Shown: in pieces, positions 56,537 through 64,000 of the stretch
Position numbering within the stretch: position 1 is the first letter of the stretch
Layout: each line of letters opens with the position of its first letter
The notes under the pieces: model-generated
Database searches by the model: none
Seen by the model: only the letters and a program-made list of their open reading frames with translations
What the model was told of the DNA's origin: nothing
Position numbers and translations under genes: made by a program
Source of the DNA: Thioclava atlantica
GTDB lineage: Bacteria > Pseudomonadota > Alphaproteobacteria > Rhodobacterales > Rhodobacteraceae
Reading direction: 5' to 3'
Length of the DNA: 64,000 bases
NCBI RefSeq assembly: GCF_000737065.1
Contig: NZ_AQRC01000013.1
Coordinates: 1-64,000, forward strand

Positions 56537-57454
56537 TCAGGCAAATATCATCGACGACAACCGGCGACGGCCCTTGGCAACGACCGGATCGTTCGGCTTG
56601 AGCGCATCGAAGATCTTGAAGAGCTGCGTCTTGGCCGCGCCCTCGTTCCACTCGCGATCGCGCCGGAACAGCTCGAGCAGCTGATCGACGGCCTCCTCGG
56701 CATCGCCCGCCGCATAGAGCGCCTGCGCGTAATCGAACCGCGCCTGATGGTCGTCGGGATCGGCCTCGAGCCTCGCGCCCAGATCGTCGAGCGGCCCCGC
56801 CTCCTCGGCCTGTTTCGCCAGATCGAGCTGCGCGCGCGCCGCCTCGACCGGAGCGGAGGTCGCGAGCGGCGCAGGCACGCCGGCCAGAGCCTGCTCGGCC
56901 TGATCGAGAGCGCCGGCCGCGACATGGGCACGGATCAGCCCGCCATAGGCAGCCGCGTTCTGGTCGTCTTCGCCGATGATCGCGGCGAAGGTTTCGGCAG
57001 CATCCGCCGCCGCCCCCTCGGCCAGCATCGCCTCGGCCGCCTCGAGCGCCTCGTCGAGCCCGCCGCTGGCGTCCCCGCCCGCGGCCTCGATCACCTTGGC
57101 CACGAATTTCTTGATCTCCGAGCCCGGCAGCGCGCCCTGGAACCCATCCACCGGCTGGCCCTGCCAGAAGGCATAGACGGTCGGGATCGACTGGATGCGC
57201 AGCTGGCCCGCGATCATCTGGTTCTCGTCGACATTGACCTTCGCCATGACGACCGCGCCCTTCGCGGCGTTCACCTCGGCCTCGAGCGCCGGGCCCAGCT
57301 GGCGGCACGGGCCGCACCAGGGCGCCCAGAAATCCACGATGACCGGGACTTCCTGCGACTTCTCGATCACCTCGGCCATGAAATTGGCCTCGGTCACTTC
57401 CTTCACGTATTCGCCTTTCGGCGCGGCGTTCTGATTACCACCAAGTTCCAGCAT
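56537..57454 (-). CDS. CnoX/YbbN-type thioredoxin with C-terminal TPR-like domain
   Basis: 305 residues. The thioredoxin domain (about 15-120) has an intact redox site Cys47-Gly-Pro-Cys50 in VIVDFWAPWCGPCRQLGPAL. A helical repeat part (about 125-290) contains the tetratricopeptide-like DDLGARLEADPDDHQARFDY. The E. coli relative lacks the CxxC pair, whereas alphaproteobacterial CnoX has it and protects proteins under oxidative stress, passing them to GroEL. It begins the CnoX-LON-Trm112 run and is 94 bp from exonuclease III. Confidence 0.9.
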   Translation of the reverse strand: MLELGGNQNAAPKGEYVKEVTEANFMAEVIEKSQEVPVIVDFWAPWCGPCRQLGPALEAEVNAAKGAVVMAKVNVDENQMIAGQLRIQSIPTVYAFWQGQPVDGFQGALPGSEIKKFVAKVIEAAGGDASGGLDEALEAAEAMLAEGAAADAAETFAAIIGEDDQNAAAYGGLIRAHVAAGALDQAEQALAGVPAPLATSAPVEAARAQLDLAKQAEEAGPLDDLGARLEADPDDHQARFDYAQALYAAGDAEEAVDQLLELFRRDREWNEGAAKTQLFKIFDALKPNDPVVAKGRRRLSSMIFA

Positions 57455-57548
57455 GTCCGTCTCCTCAGATGCGGAGGTTTCGTTCCCTATATGGACAGCC
57501 CCCGTCCAAACTCAATCCCGCGGGCTCGGCAGCTCCGCCGCCCCCCGT

Positions 57549-58337
57549 TCATAAATCGAAACTCGCGAAGACCGGCGCGTGATCGGAGGGCTGCTCCCAG
57601 CCCCGCACCGCGCGCAGGATCCGCGAGGAATGCGCCGCGTTCGCGATATCGGGCGTCGCCCAGACATGGTCGAGCCGCCGCCCCTTGTCCGCCGCGTCCC
57701 AGTCGCGCGCCCGGTAGCTCCACCACGAATAGAGCTTGCCCTCGGGGATGTCCTTGCGCGTCACGTCGACCCATTTGCCCGCATCCATCGTCTCTCCCAG
57801 ATGCTCGACCTCGATCGGGGTATGCGAAACGATCTTGAGAAGCTGCTTGTGGCTCCACACGTCGTCTTCGCGCGGCGCGATGTTGAGATCGCCTACGAGG
57901 ATCGCCTTCTCGGGCGTCTCGGCATGGAAATGATCCCGCATCTGCGTCAGGTAGTCGAGCTTCTGGCCGAATTTCTCGTTCACCTCGCGATCGGGCACAT
58001 CGCCGCCCGCGGGCACGTAGAAATTGTGGATCGTCACCCCGTTCTCGAGCCGTGCCGCGACATGGCGCGCATGGCCGAGATCGGCGAAATCATGCGCTCC
58101 CACCTCTTCGAGGGGCAGCTTGGAGAGGATCGCGACGCCGTTATAGCCCTTCTGGCCGCGCGCAACCATGTGGGTGTAGCCAAGCGCGCGGAACACCTCG
58201 AGCGGGATCTTCTCGACCGGGCTCTTGCATTCCTGCAAGCAGAGCACATCGGGCATCTCTTCGGTCATCAGCTTGCTCACGAGCCCCTGCCGCAGCCGCA
58301 CCGAGTTGATGTTCCAGGTCGCCAGCGTGAACGCCAT
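57549..58337 (-). CDS. xthA: Exodeoxyribonuclease III
   Basis: 262 residues, an apurinic endonuclease/3'-exonuclease for base-excision repair. MAFTLATWNINSVRLRQGLV, LCLQECKSPVEKIP, ILVGDLNIAPREDDVWSHKQ, YRARDWDAADKGRRLDHVWA and PSDHAPVFASFDL match ExoIII, including the acidic metal site and final His. ATG 58337 has GGAGGGAGAG upstream. The gene leads the CnoX-LON-Trm112 set and is followed upstream by a repeat copy. Confidence 0.95.
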   Translation of the reverse strand: MAFTLATWNINSVRLRQGLVSKLMTEEMPDVLCLQECKSPVEKIPLEVFRALGYTHMVARGQKGYNGVAILSKLPLEEVGAHDFADLGHARHVAARLENGVTIHNFYVPAGGDVPDREVNEKFGQKLDYLTQMRDHFHAETPEKAILVGDLNIAPREDDVWSHKQLLKIVSHTPIEVEHLGETMDAGKWVDVTRKDIPEGKLYSWWSYRARDWDAADKGRRLDHVWATPDIANAAHSSRILRAVRGWEQPSDHAPVFASFDL

Positions 58338-58415
58338 CTCTCCCTCCAAATCCAAAAGCCGCGCGATAATGTCGAAGGGCGGCCGCCTGCGCAACCGCCC
58401 CTCTTCACCTAGATG

Positions 58416-58460
58416 AAAATACCCCGGGGGAGGCGCGGAGCGCCGGGGGCGGAGCCCCTT
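58416..58460 (+). repeat. Single copy of the CCCCGGGATATTT-type hairpin repeat overlapping a stop codon
   Basis: AAAATACCCCGGGGGAG (58416-58432) is followed by hairpin GGCGC-GGA-GCGCC (58432-58444) and GGGGC-GGA-GCCCC (58446-58458). Its end overlaps the aldehyde dehydrogenase stop (TTA at 58459 on the plus strand). Upstream GATGAAAATA also matches the copy near 18915. It lies between convergent genes and may act as terminator. Confidence 0.85.
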
Positions 58461-59895
58461 ATTCGGCCCAGCCCGAGATCGACTTCACGTCGCAGAATTC
58501 CTCGATCCCCCAACGGCCGCCCTCACGCGCCCGTCCCGAGGCGCCAACGCCGCCGAAAGGCGCGCCCTTGCCGCGGTCCTGCCCGTTCATCTCGACCATG
58601 CCCGAGCGCAGCGCGCGCGCCAGCCGGTTGCGGCGGGCGCCGTCGCCGGACTGGACATAGTTGGTCAGGCCGTAGGGCGTGGCATTGGCCACCTCGACCG
58701 CCTGCTCCTCGGAATCGAAGGGCATGATCGACAGGACGGGCCCGAAGATCTCCTCGTTCATGATCGTCATCTCCGGCGTGCAATCGGCAAAGACCGTCGG
58801 CCGGACATAGAAGCCCCGATTGAGATGCTCGGGCCGGCCCGGGCCGCCCGCCAGAAGCGTCGCGCCTTCCGCGATCCCCGTCTCGATCAGCCCCTGGATC
58901 TTGTCGAACTGCGCCTTGTTGATCACCGGACCGATATGCTTGCCCGCTTCGCGGGGGCTTGCGACCTGGGTCTCTTCGGCGGTCTTGCGCGCGATCTCCA
59001 CCGCGCGGTCATAGGCCCCGCGCTCGACCAGCATCCGGGTCGGCGCGTTGCAGCTCTGACCGGAATTCTGGAAGCAATGGCGCACGCCGCGCGCAACCGC
59101 GTCGTCATCCGCATCGGCAAAGACGAGGTTCGCGCCCTTGCCGCCCAGCTCCAGCGTCACGCGCTTGAGCGTGTCGGCCGCCGCCTTCGAGATCGCGCGG
59201 CCCGCGCGGGTCGAGCCGGTGAAGGAGATCATCTCGACATCGGGATGGGTCGAGAGCTGCGTGCCCACGCCGAGCCCGTCCCCATTGACGAGGTTGAACA
59301 CGCCCTTGGGCAGCCCCGCCGCATCCACGATCTCGGCGAAGAGCAGCGACGAGAGCGGCGCTTCCTCGGATGGCTTGAGAACCATCGTGCACCCTGCGAG
59401 GATCGCCGGGATCACCTTCAGCGTGACCTGGTTCATCGGCCAGTTCCACGGCGTGATCAGCCCCACGACGCCCACCGCCTCATAGGAGATCATCGCGCCC
59501 GGCGTGCCGTCGCCCAGCGGATGCACCCAGTCGAATTCCTTCGCCGCGTCGATGAAGTTCGCGATGTGATAGGCGCCCGCGCCGCACTGGTTGCGGCGTG
59601 CGAGATCGATCGGCGCGCCCATCTCGAGGCTGATCGCCTGCGCCATCTCGTCGGCGCGCTCGTCATAGATCTTCGCGATCCGCTCCACGGCCGCGATCCG
59701 CTCGGCCGGATCCGTCGCGCGCCATCCCGGCAGCGCGGCCTTCGCCGCGGCCACGGCGGCATCGGTATCGGCCTGATCGCCCAGCGAGATCACCGCGCAG
59801 GGATCTTCCGTCGCTGGGTCGATCACCTGGTAATCGCGCGCCGCCTGCGGCGCGACCCATTGCCCGTCGATGTAGAATTCGCGCTTCTCGATCAT
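58459..59895 (-). CDS. NAD(P)-dependent aldehyde dehydrogenase
   Basis: 478 residues. The catalytic Cys282 is in CFQNSGQSCNAPTRMLVERG and the general-base Glu in TLELGGKGANLVF. TPWNWPMNQVTLKVIPAILA contains the NAD-binding Trp-Asn-Pro block. Substrate specificity is not readable from the sequence; the family includes betaine-, phenylacet- and general aliphatic aldehyde dehydrogenases. ATG 59895 has GGAGGCGAGA upstream. The C-terminus overlaps the repeat at 58416-58460. The gene is not near its possible partner reductases. Confidence 0.9.
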   Translation of the reverse strand: MIEKREFYIDGQWVAPQAARDYQVIDPATEDPCAVISLGDQADTDAAVAAAKAALPGWRATDPAERIAAVERIAKIYDERADEMAQAISLEMGAPIDLARRNQCGAGAYHIANFIDAAKEFDWVHPLGDGTPGAMISYEAVGVVGLITPWNWPMNQVTLKVIPAILAGCTMVLKPSEEAPLSSLLFAEIVDAAGLPKGVFNLVNGDGLGVGTQLSTHPDVEMISFTGSTRAGRAISKAAADTLKRVTLELGGKGANLVFADADDDAVARGVRHCFQNSGQSCNAPTRMLVERGAYDRAVEIARKTAEETQVASPREAGKHIGPVINKAQFDKIQGLIETGIAEGATLLAGGPGRPEHLNRGFYVRPTVFADCTPEMTIMNEEIFGPVLSIMPFDSEEQAVEVANATPYGLTNYVQSGDGARRNRLARALRSGMVEMNGQDRGKGAPFGGVGASGRAREGGRWGIEEFCDVKSISGWAE

Positions 59896-60058
59896 TCTCG
59901 CCTCCAGCGTGTGTTCGCCGCGGAGCCTCTCACTCCCCCTGCGCAAGAGCAAGCCTTTGCATCGTGAAAATGAACTCCCCGCGATGCCGCTGGAAGGACC
60001 TGTCGCGATCGCCTATATCGCGTGTGAGCCAAATCTTTTCATCGACAGGAGGTTACCC

Positions 60059-60712
60059 ATGGGCCTGCGCATCAACGACGTCGCCCCCGACTTCACCGCG
60101 GATTCGACCGCGGGCGAGATCAAGTTCCACGACTGGATCGGCGATAGCTACGCGATCCTGTTCTCGCACCCGAAGGACTTCACCCCGGTCTGCACCACCG
60201 AATTCGGCGCCGTGGCCCAACTCGCCCCCGAATTCGAGAAGCGCAACACCAAGGTGATCGGCGTCTCGGTCGATTCGGTGGAAGAGCACGTGAAATGGAA
60301 AGCCGATATCGAAACCGTCGCGGGCGTCCCGGCGAATTTCCCGATCATCGACGACACCTCTCTCGCCGTGTCGAAAGCCTATGACATGCTGCCCGCCGAC
60401 GCCTACATGCCCGACGGCCGCACCGCCGCGGATTCGGCCTCCGTGCGCACCGTCTTCATCATCGGCCCGGACAAGAAGGTGCGGTTGACCATGTCCTACC
60501 CGATGTCGGTCGGCCGCAACTTCGCCGAGATCCTGCGCGCGCTCGACGCCGTGCAGGCCACCGATGGCGTGCCCTTCGCGACGCCCGCGAACTGGGTGCC
60601 CGGCCAGGATGTGATCGTCGCGCTCTCGGTCTCGACCGACGAGGCGAAGGAGAAATTCGGTGAGGTGGACGTGAAGCTGCCCTATCTGCGCACGGTGAGA
60701 GCGCAGGACTGA
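60059..60712 (+). CDS. 1-Cys peroxiredoxin (Prx6 type)
   Basis: 217 residues. The peroxidatic Cys45 is in ILFSHPKDFTPVCTTEFGAV. No second cysteine exists in the protein, and the C-terminal arm DVIVALSVSTDEAKEKFGEV is the Prx6 arm. It reduces hydrogen peroxide or lipid peroxides; an external thiol must reduce it. AGGAGGTTACCC gives an excellent ribosome site for the ATG at 60059. It stands alone with a terminator after it. The preceding 163 bp show no recognised regulator site. Confidence 0.93.
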   Translation: MGLRINDVAPDFTADSTAGEIKFHDWIGDSYAILFSHPKDFTPVCTTEFGAVAQLAPEFEKRNTKVIGVSVDSVEEHVKWKADIETVAGVPANFPIIDDTSLAVSKAYDMLPADAYMPDGRTAADSASVRTVFIIGPDKKVRLTMSYPMSVGRNFAEILRALDAVQATDGVPFATPANWVPGQDVIVALSVSTDEAKEKFGEVDVKLPYLRTVRAQD

Positions 60713-60735
60713 TCTTCGCATCCCCTTTCGCATCG

Positions 60736-60774
60736 AGACGCCCCGGACTACCCTCCGGGGCGTCTTTCTTTTGT
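60736..60774 (+). terminator. Rho-independent terminator after the peroxiredoxin gene
   Basis: AGACGCCCCGGA (60736-60747) pairs perfectly with TCCGGGGCGTCT (60754-60765) across a 6-nt loop, followed by TTCTTTTG. It ends 16 bp before the next gene. Confidence 0.93.
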
Positions 60775-60789
60775 CAGGCCGTTTTCCAG

Positions 60790-61428
60790 ATGACGCGCGA
60801 TCCGCAGCCGCCAGCCTCCGAGCCCGAACTGACCTTCCCCGGGGAGGTGCGGGAGTACCTGCGCGGGGCGTATGAAAAAGCGCAGGTGATCCTGGAATAT
60901 GGCAGCGGCGGCTCGACCCTCCTCGCCGCCCGCCTCGGCAAGCGGGTGACAAGCGTCGAATCCGATCCCGCCTGGGCAAGGATGATGCGCGCGTCGCTTG
61001 CCGCCGCCGAGCTCGAAGACCGCGCGCGGATCGTGCATGTCGATATCGGGCCGGTCGGCGACTGGGGCCGCCCGCTCGGGCCCGAAGCCTTCGCACGGTT
61101 TCACCGCTATCCGCTCGCGGTCTGGGACCGGGAGGATTTCGCGCATCCCGACCTGATCCTGATCGACGGCCGGCTGCGCGTGGCCTGCCTCGTCACCGCA
61201 GCCCTGCGGATCACCAGGCCCGTCACGATCCTCTTCGACGATTACGTCGATCGCCGGAAATACCACAAGGTCGAGCGGCTCGTGAAACCTGTCGAAACCG
61301 TCGGCCGCATGGCCCGCTTCGAACTCACCCCCGGCCTCGACATGTCTGACCACTGGAGCTGGGCGATCGGAGCGTATAGCGAGATCGCCCTGGCAGCTCC
61401 TCTGCCCCCGCGAGATGCTTCAGCGTGA
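60790..61428 (+). CDS. Class I SAM methyltransferase-like protein
   Basis: 212 residues. AQVILEYGSGGSTLLAARLG is a motif I-like SAM-binding stretch. SVESDPAWARMMRASLAAAE provides the acidic motif II residue, and ILFDDYVDRRKYHKVERLV follows. The fold therefore suggests a methyltransferase. The substrate is unknown, and neighbouring genes do not specify one. The C-terminus lies just before a decayed transposase, so truncation cannot be excluded. Confidence 0.7.
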   Translation: MTRDPQPPASEPELTFPGEVREYLRGAYEKAQVILEYGSGGSTLLAARLGKRVTSVESDPAWARMMRASLAAAELEDRARIVHVDIGPVGDWGRPLGPEAFARFHRYPLAVWDREDFAHPDLILIDGRLRVACLVTAALRITRPVTILFDDYVDRRKYHKVERLVKPVETVGRMARFELTPGLDMSDHWSWAIGAYSEIALAAPLPPRDASA

Positions 61429-61499
61429 TGTAGCGTCCGCACCAACCTTGATCTGATCTCCGAACCTGGAACGCTCTTCGGCGTGGTTTTCCGGTTCCG

Positions 61500-61820
61500 C
61501 TCAGGGTTACGGGTTGGTGACATCGTCCGATTGTCTCAGCACGATCGGCGCCTTGTCAATGATCGCGGTGGCTCACTGGTCGCCGTTGTTGAATTCATCC
61601 CACACGTTCGAATTTTTCCCGCATCCTCAAGGGTCAGCAACCAATTCTGGTGCAGACATTCCGCCCGGAAGCCCTCATTTCTGAACGCGTTGTCAGTTGA
61701 TTTTCGAGGACACGAGAAATCAGGGGTCGCACCTTGCTGATAGGTCCATCGGCCCATCTCACACGCGGCGATCTCGCTCCCTTGCTCGACGCGAATGGTC
61801 TATGGTGAGCCAGTCCATCC
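61500..61820 (-). pseudogene. Remnant of an IS3-family transposase (orfB)
   Basis: The minus strand reads GWTGSP, stop (61800-61802), TIRVEQGSEIAACEMGRWTY, and then DFSCPRKSTDNAFRNEGF with RAECLHQNWLLTLEDAGKIR. This resembles the IS3-family integrase domain (VDNGSEF, FSRPGKPTDNAF, FRAECLNTHWF). A frameshift near 61610 moves the similarity to another frame (WDEFNNGD, then DKAPIVLRQSDDVTNP). The catalytic Asp of VDxGSE is Glu here, and the FxESFNxxxRxEC segment is shortened. Nothing remains of orfA or terminal repeats. The surrounding 454 bp (61429-61882) have no other gene. Confidence 0.72.
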
Positions 61821-61882
61821 ACAAACTAGCGTTTCACCTTCCAGAGTGGGGGCACCTTATCTCGGCACCCGCGCTCCACTTG

Positions 61883-62746
61883 TCAGCGACCGGAAAAATC
61901 GCCCGTCGAAATGCCCTTGTACCTCATATCTGAGACGCCCCTCAGGAAGGCAACCTGCTTCGCGCGTTTCCGCCGGGACAGGAGGTTTTCGGGCGACAGA
62001 AGCTGGCCGAGTGCGGCCAGGAAAGAGCCGAGAAACGGGTGCGGACGCCCGTGTTTCCTCAAGGCATAGACCCGGCTGCGCCCGAGATGGCGCGCCTTGA
62101 ACCGCGCGCCTTCGACGCTGCGTTCCGAGGAATGCCCCTCTTCGTGAAAGACGACCGCCTCCCTGACGAAAAACAGCTTGCCCCGCTGCGCCAGCCTCAG
62201 GCTCAGATCGTCATCCTCGTGATAAAGGAATATCTTTTCGTCGAAGCCGCCCACCGCGTCGAACTCCGATCTGCGCACGAAAAACGCCGCTCCGGTCAGC
62301 ACCGGCACCTCACGGTCCGTATCGGGCCAGCCGCGCGGCAGGTAGGCATCGCGGGGCAGCAGGACCGAGCGGCGCTTGAAATAGGCCCGGCCGTTGCGCC
62401 CCTTGATGCGCGGATTCATCGCGACGCAATCGGGGTAGCGCTCCGCGGCGGCGAGCAGAGCCTCGAGCGCGCCCTCTTCCAGTCGTGCATCCGGGTTCAG
62501 GAACAGCAAGAAGTCGCCATCGGCGCGCGCCGCACCGAGATTGCATCCTCCGCCGAAGCCGAGGTTTTTCTCGGAGCGGAGATACTGGCCCCCCGCCTTG
62601 TCGACGATGGTTTTCGTCGCCGCCGCATCGCGTGAGGCGTTATCGACCACGATCACCGGCACGTCGGCGGGCACCGAGGCCAGCATCTGCGGAAGGACCT
62701 CTTCGCTGTTATACGCGACGGTGACGATGGTAACCCGATTGGCCAT
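61883..62746 (-). CDS. Family 2 glycosyltransferase
   Basis: 287 residues, cytoplasmic or membrane-associated GT-A fold. VTIVTVAYNSEEVLPQMLAS opens it, and VIVVDNASRDAAATKTIVDK contains the DNAS motif. LLFLNPDARLEEGALEALLA holds the DxD-like NPDA site. VLTGAAFFVRRSEFDAVGGF and YHEDDDLSLRLAQRGKLFFV follow; the latter contains the acidic catalytic-type residues. It probably adds a sugar to a polysaccharide or lipid. Closely related enzymes are rhamnosyltransferase-like. It is flanked by a transposase remnant and by pnp, without other glycan genes. Confidence 0.86.
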   Translation of the reverse strand: MANRVTIVTVAYNSEEVLPQMLASVPADVPVIVVDNASRDAAATKTIVDKAGGQYLRSEKNLGFGGGCNLGAARADGDFLLFLNPDARLEEGALEALLAAAERYPDCVAMNPRIKGRNGRAYFKRRSVLLPRDAYLPRGWPDTDREVPVLTGAAFFVRRSEFDAVGGFDEKIFLYHEDDDLSLRLAQRGKLFFVREAVVFHEEGHSSERSVEGARFKARHLGRSRVYALRKHGRPHPFLGSFLAALGQLLSPENLLSRRKRAKQVAFLRGVSDMRYKGISTGDFSGR

Positions 62747-62772
62747 GCCCTGGATGCCCCAAAGGTCTCAAA

Positions 62773-62804
62773 TGAAAACGCCCGGGACCATAGCCCCGGG
62801 CGAA
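62773..62804 (-). terminator. Rho-independent terminator of pnp
   Basis: CGCCCGGG (62779-62786) pairs with CCCGGGCG (62795-62802) across an 8-nt loop. On the minus strand the stem is followed by TTTTCATTT. It lies 22 bp after the pnp stop. Confidence 0.9.
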
Positions 62805-62824
62805 CGCTTTGTCGAAAGCCGAGA

Positions 62825-64000
62825 TCAGTCGGCCTTCTCTTCCTTCTTCTCCGGCGCGATTTCCTCGCCGGTTTCCTGATCGACCATCTTCATGCCGAGG
62901 CGCACCTTGCCGCGATCGTCGAAGCCCAGGAGTTTCACCTTCACTTCCTGACCTTCCTTGAGCACGTCGCTCGGGTGGTTCAGGCGCTTGTTGGCGATCT
63001 GGGAGACGTGGACGAGGCCGTCACGCTTGCCGAAGAAGTTCACGAAGGCGCCGAAATCGACCAGCTTCACCACCTTGCCGGTGTAGATCTGGCCTTCTTC
63101 GGGCTCGGCCACGATCGCGTGGATCATGTCGTAAGCCTTCTGGATGGCGTCGCCATTGGCCGAAGCGATCTTGATCACGCCGTCGTCGTTGATGTCGACC
63201 TTGGCGCCCGACACCTCGACGATCTCGCGGATCACCTTGCCGCCCGAACCGATCACTTCACGGATCTTGTCGGTCGGGATCTGCATCGTCTCGATGCGCG
63301 GAGCATGAGCGGAGAATTCCGAACGGCCCTCGGAGAGCGCCTTGTTCATCTCGCCCAGGATGTGCATCCGGCCGGCCTTGGCCTGCTCGAGGGCTTTCTC
63401 CATGATCTCCGGGGTGATGCCCGCGACCTTGATGTCCATCTGCAGCGAGGTGATGCCGTCCGCGGTACCCGCGACTTTGAAGTCCATGTCGCCGAGGTGA
63501 TCCTCGTCGCCGAGGATGTCGGTCAGCACGGCCCAGGAACCGTCATCTTCCAGCACCAGACCCATCGCGACACCCGCGACCGCGGATTTCAGCGGAACGC
63601 CCGCATCCATCATCGACAGCGAGCCGCCGCAGACCGAAGCCATGGACGAGGAACCGTTCGATTCCGTGATCTCGGAGACGACGCGGATCGTGTAGGGGAA
63701 GTCGGTCGCGGCCGGGAGAACCGCCTGCAGCGCGCGCCAGGCGAGCTTGCCGTGGCCGATCTCGCGACGGCCGGGCGAACCCACGCGGCCCACTTCGCCG
63801 ACCGAGTAGGGCGGGAAGTTGTAATGCAGCAGGAAGTTCGAGCGGAAGTTGCCATGCAGCGCGTCGATGATCTGTTCGTCATCGCCCGTGCCCAGCGTGG
63901 TCACGACCAGCGCCTGGGTCTCGCCGCGAGTGAAGAGCGACGAACCGTGGGTGCGCGGCAGGATGCCGGTCTCGGCCACGATCGGACGCACCTCGTCGAG
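62825..64000 (-). CDS. pnp: Polynucleotide phosphorylase, C-terminal part (cut by window edge)
   Basis: About 391 residues of the C-terminal half, open to the window edge. It contains the second RNase PH domain with [20 protein letters not shown] and [20 protein letters not shown]. The KH domain follows ([20 protein letters not shown] with [14 protein letters not shown]), then the S1 domain ([36 protein letters not shown]) and an acidic tail. PNPase phosphorolyses RNA 3' to 5' and joins degradosome complexes. The stop is followed by a terminator. Confidence 0.97.
   Translation of the reverse strand, partial: LDEVRPIVAETGILPRTHGSSLFTRGETQALVVTTLGTGDDEQIIDALHGNFRSNFLLHYNFPPYSVGEVGRVGSPGRREIGHGKLAWRALQAVLPAATDFPYTIRVVSEITESNGSSSMASVCGGSLSMMDAGVPLKSAVAGVAMGLVLEDDGSWAVLTDILGDEDHLGDMDFKVAGTADGITSLQMDIKVAGITPEIMEKALEQAKAGRMHILGEMNKALSEGRSEFSAHAPRIETMQIPTDKIREVIGSGGKVIREIVEVSGAKVDINDDGVIKIASANGDAIQKAYDMIHAIVAEPEEGQIYTGKVVKLVDFGAFVNFFGKRDGLVHVSQIANKRLNHPSDVLKEGQEVKVKLLGFDDRGKVRLGMKMVDQETGEEIAPEKKEEKAD

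Overview
The window is a GC-rich (AT-rich only in a few control regions), densely coded bacterial chromosome segment. The gene families point to an alphaproteobacterium of the Rhodobacteraceae/Paracoccaceae: a ChvI-ChvG two-component system fused to a regulatory PTS locus (hprK, rapZ, EIIA-Man, HPr), methylsuccinyl-CoA dehydrogenase of the ethylmalonyl-CoA pathway, DUF1491 and DUF6473 proteins, and dispersed intergenic repeats with the core CCCCGGGATATTT. The genus cannot be fixed from the sequence alone. No rRNA, tRNA, CRISPR array, prophage or complete mobile element was seen.

Layout. 1-2887: left-edge fructose-type ABC transporter genes (frcC partial, frcB) divergent from a ROK-family regulator. 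2884-6245: a histidine kinase/response regulator pair divergent from a periplasmic HtrA protease. 6309-8379: a membrane glycosyltransferase and a small glycine-zipper lipoprotein. 8532-14982: the cytochrome bd cluster cydD-cydC-cydA-cydB-cydX, with an FNR-type site and a leader hairpin before cydA; cydX is only 39 codons. 15223-18818: etfB-etfA and 3-hydroxybutyryl-CoA dehydrogenase with an antisense DUF6473 gene between them. 19103-22984: RNase R and a phospholipase-D-type cardiolipin synthase.

23094-30405: pckA divergent from chvI-chvG-hprK-rapZ-manX-ptsH and an acyltransferase. This couples envelope sensing, carbon status (PTS phosphorylation) and gluconeogenesis. 30480-37767: dapE with an acetyltransferase, a Hint-domain protein, a TauE/SafE permease, methylsuccinyl-CoA dehydrogenase, an SDR reductase and another acetyltransferase. 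37758-43830: the housekeeping run rluA / pdxJ-acpS-lepB-rnc-era-DUF1491 and recO, with a membrane protein gene inserted on the other strand. 43863-46815: a thiolase-msrC-GFA operon and a STAS/anti-sigma pair. 46843-54361: hspQ, a lytic transglycosylase lipoprotein, lolA, ftsK, a DapC-like aminotransferase and an amidase. 54445-59895: a UbiH-type monooxygenase, Trm112, a LON-domain protein, a CnoX thioredoxin, exonuclease III and an aldehyde dehydrogenase. 60059-64000: 1-Cys peroxiredoxin, a methyltransferase-like protein, a decayed IS3-family transposase, a glycosyltransferase and the 3' part of pnp.

Metabolic theme: thiolase, hydroxybutyryl-CoA dehydrogenase, ETF and methylsuccinyl-CoA dehydrogenase fit acetyl-CoA/C4 assimilation through the ethylmalonyl-CoA pathway, and pckA feeds the products into gluconeogenesis. 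The most unusual structure is a dispersed repeat with a changing but always self-complementary hairpin placed before a GGGGC-GCCCC stem-loop. It occurs singly at two loci and as a head-to-head and tandem cluster at 18836-19059. Otherwise the window looks like ordinary core chromosome, and I did not find a clear new multi-gene system.
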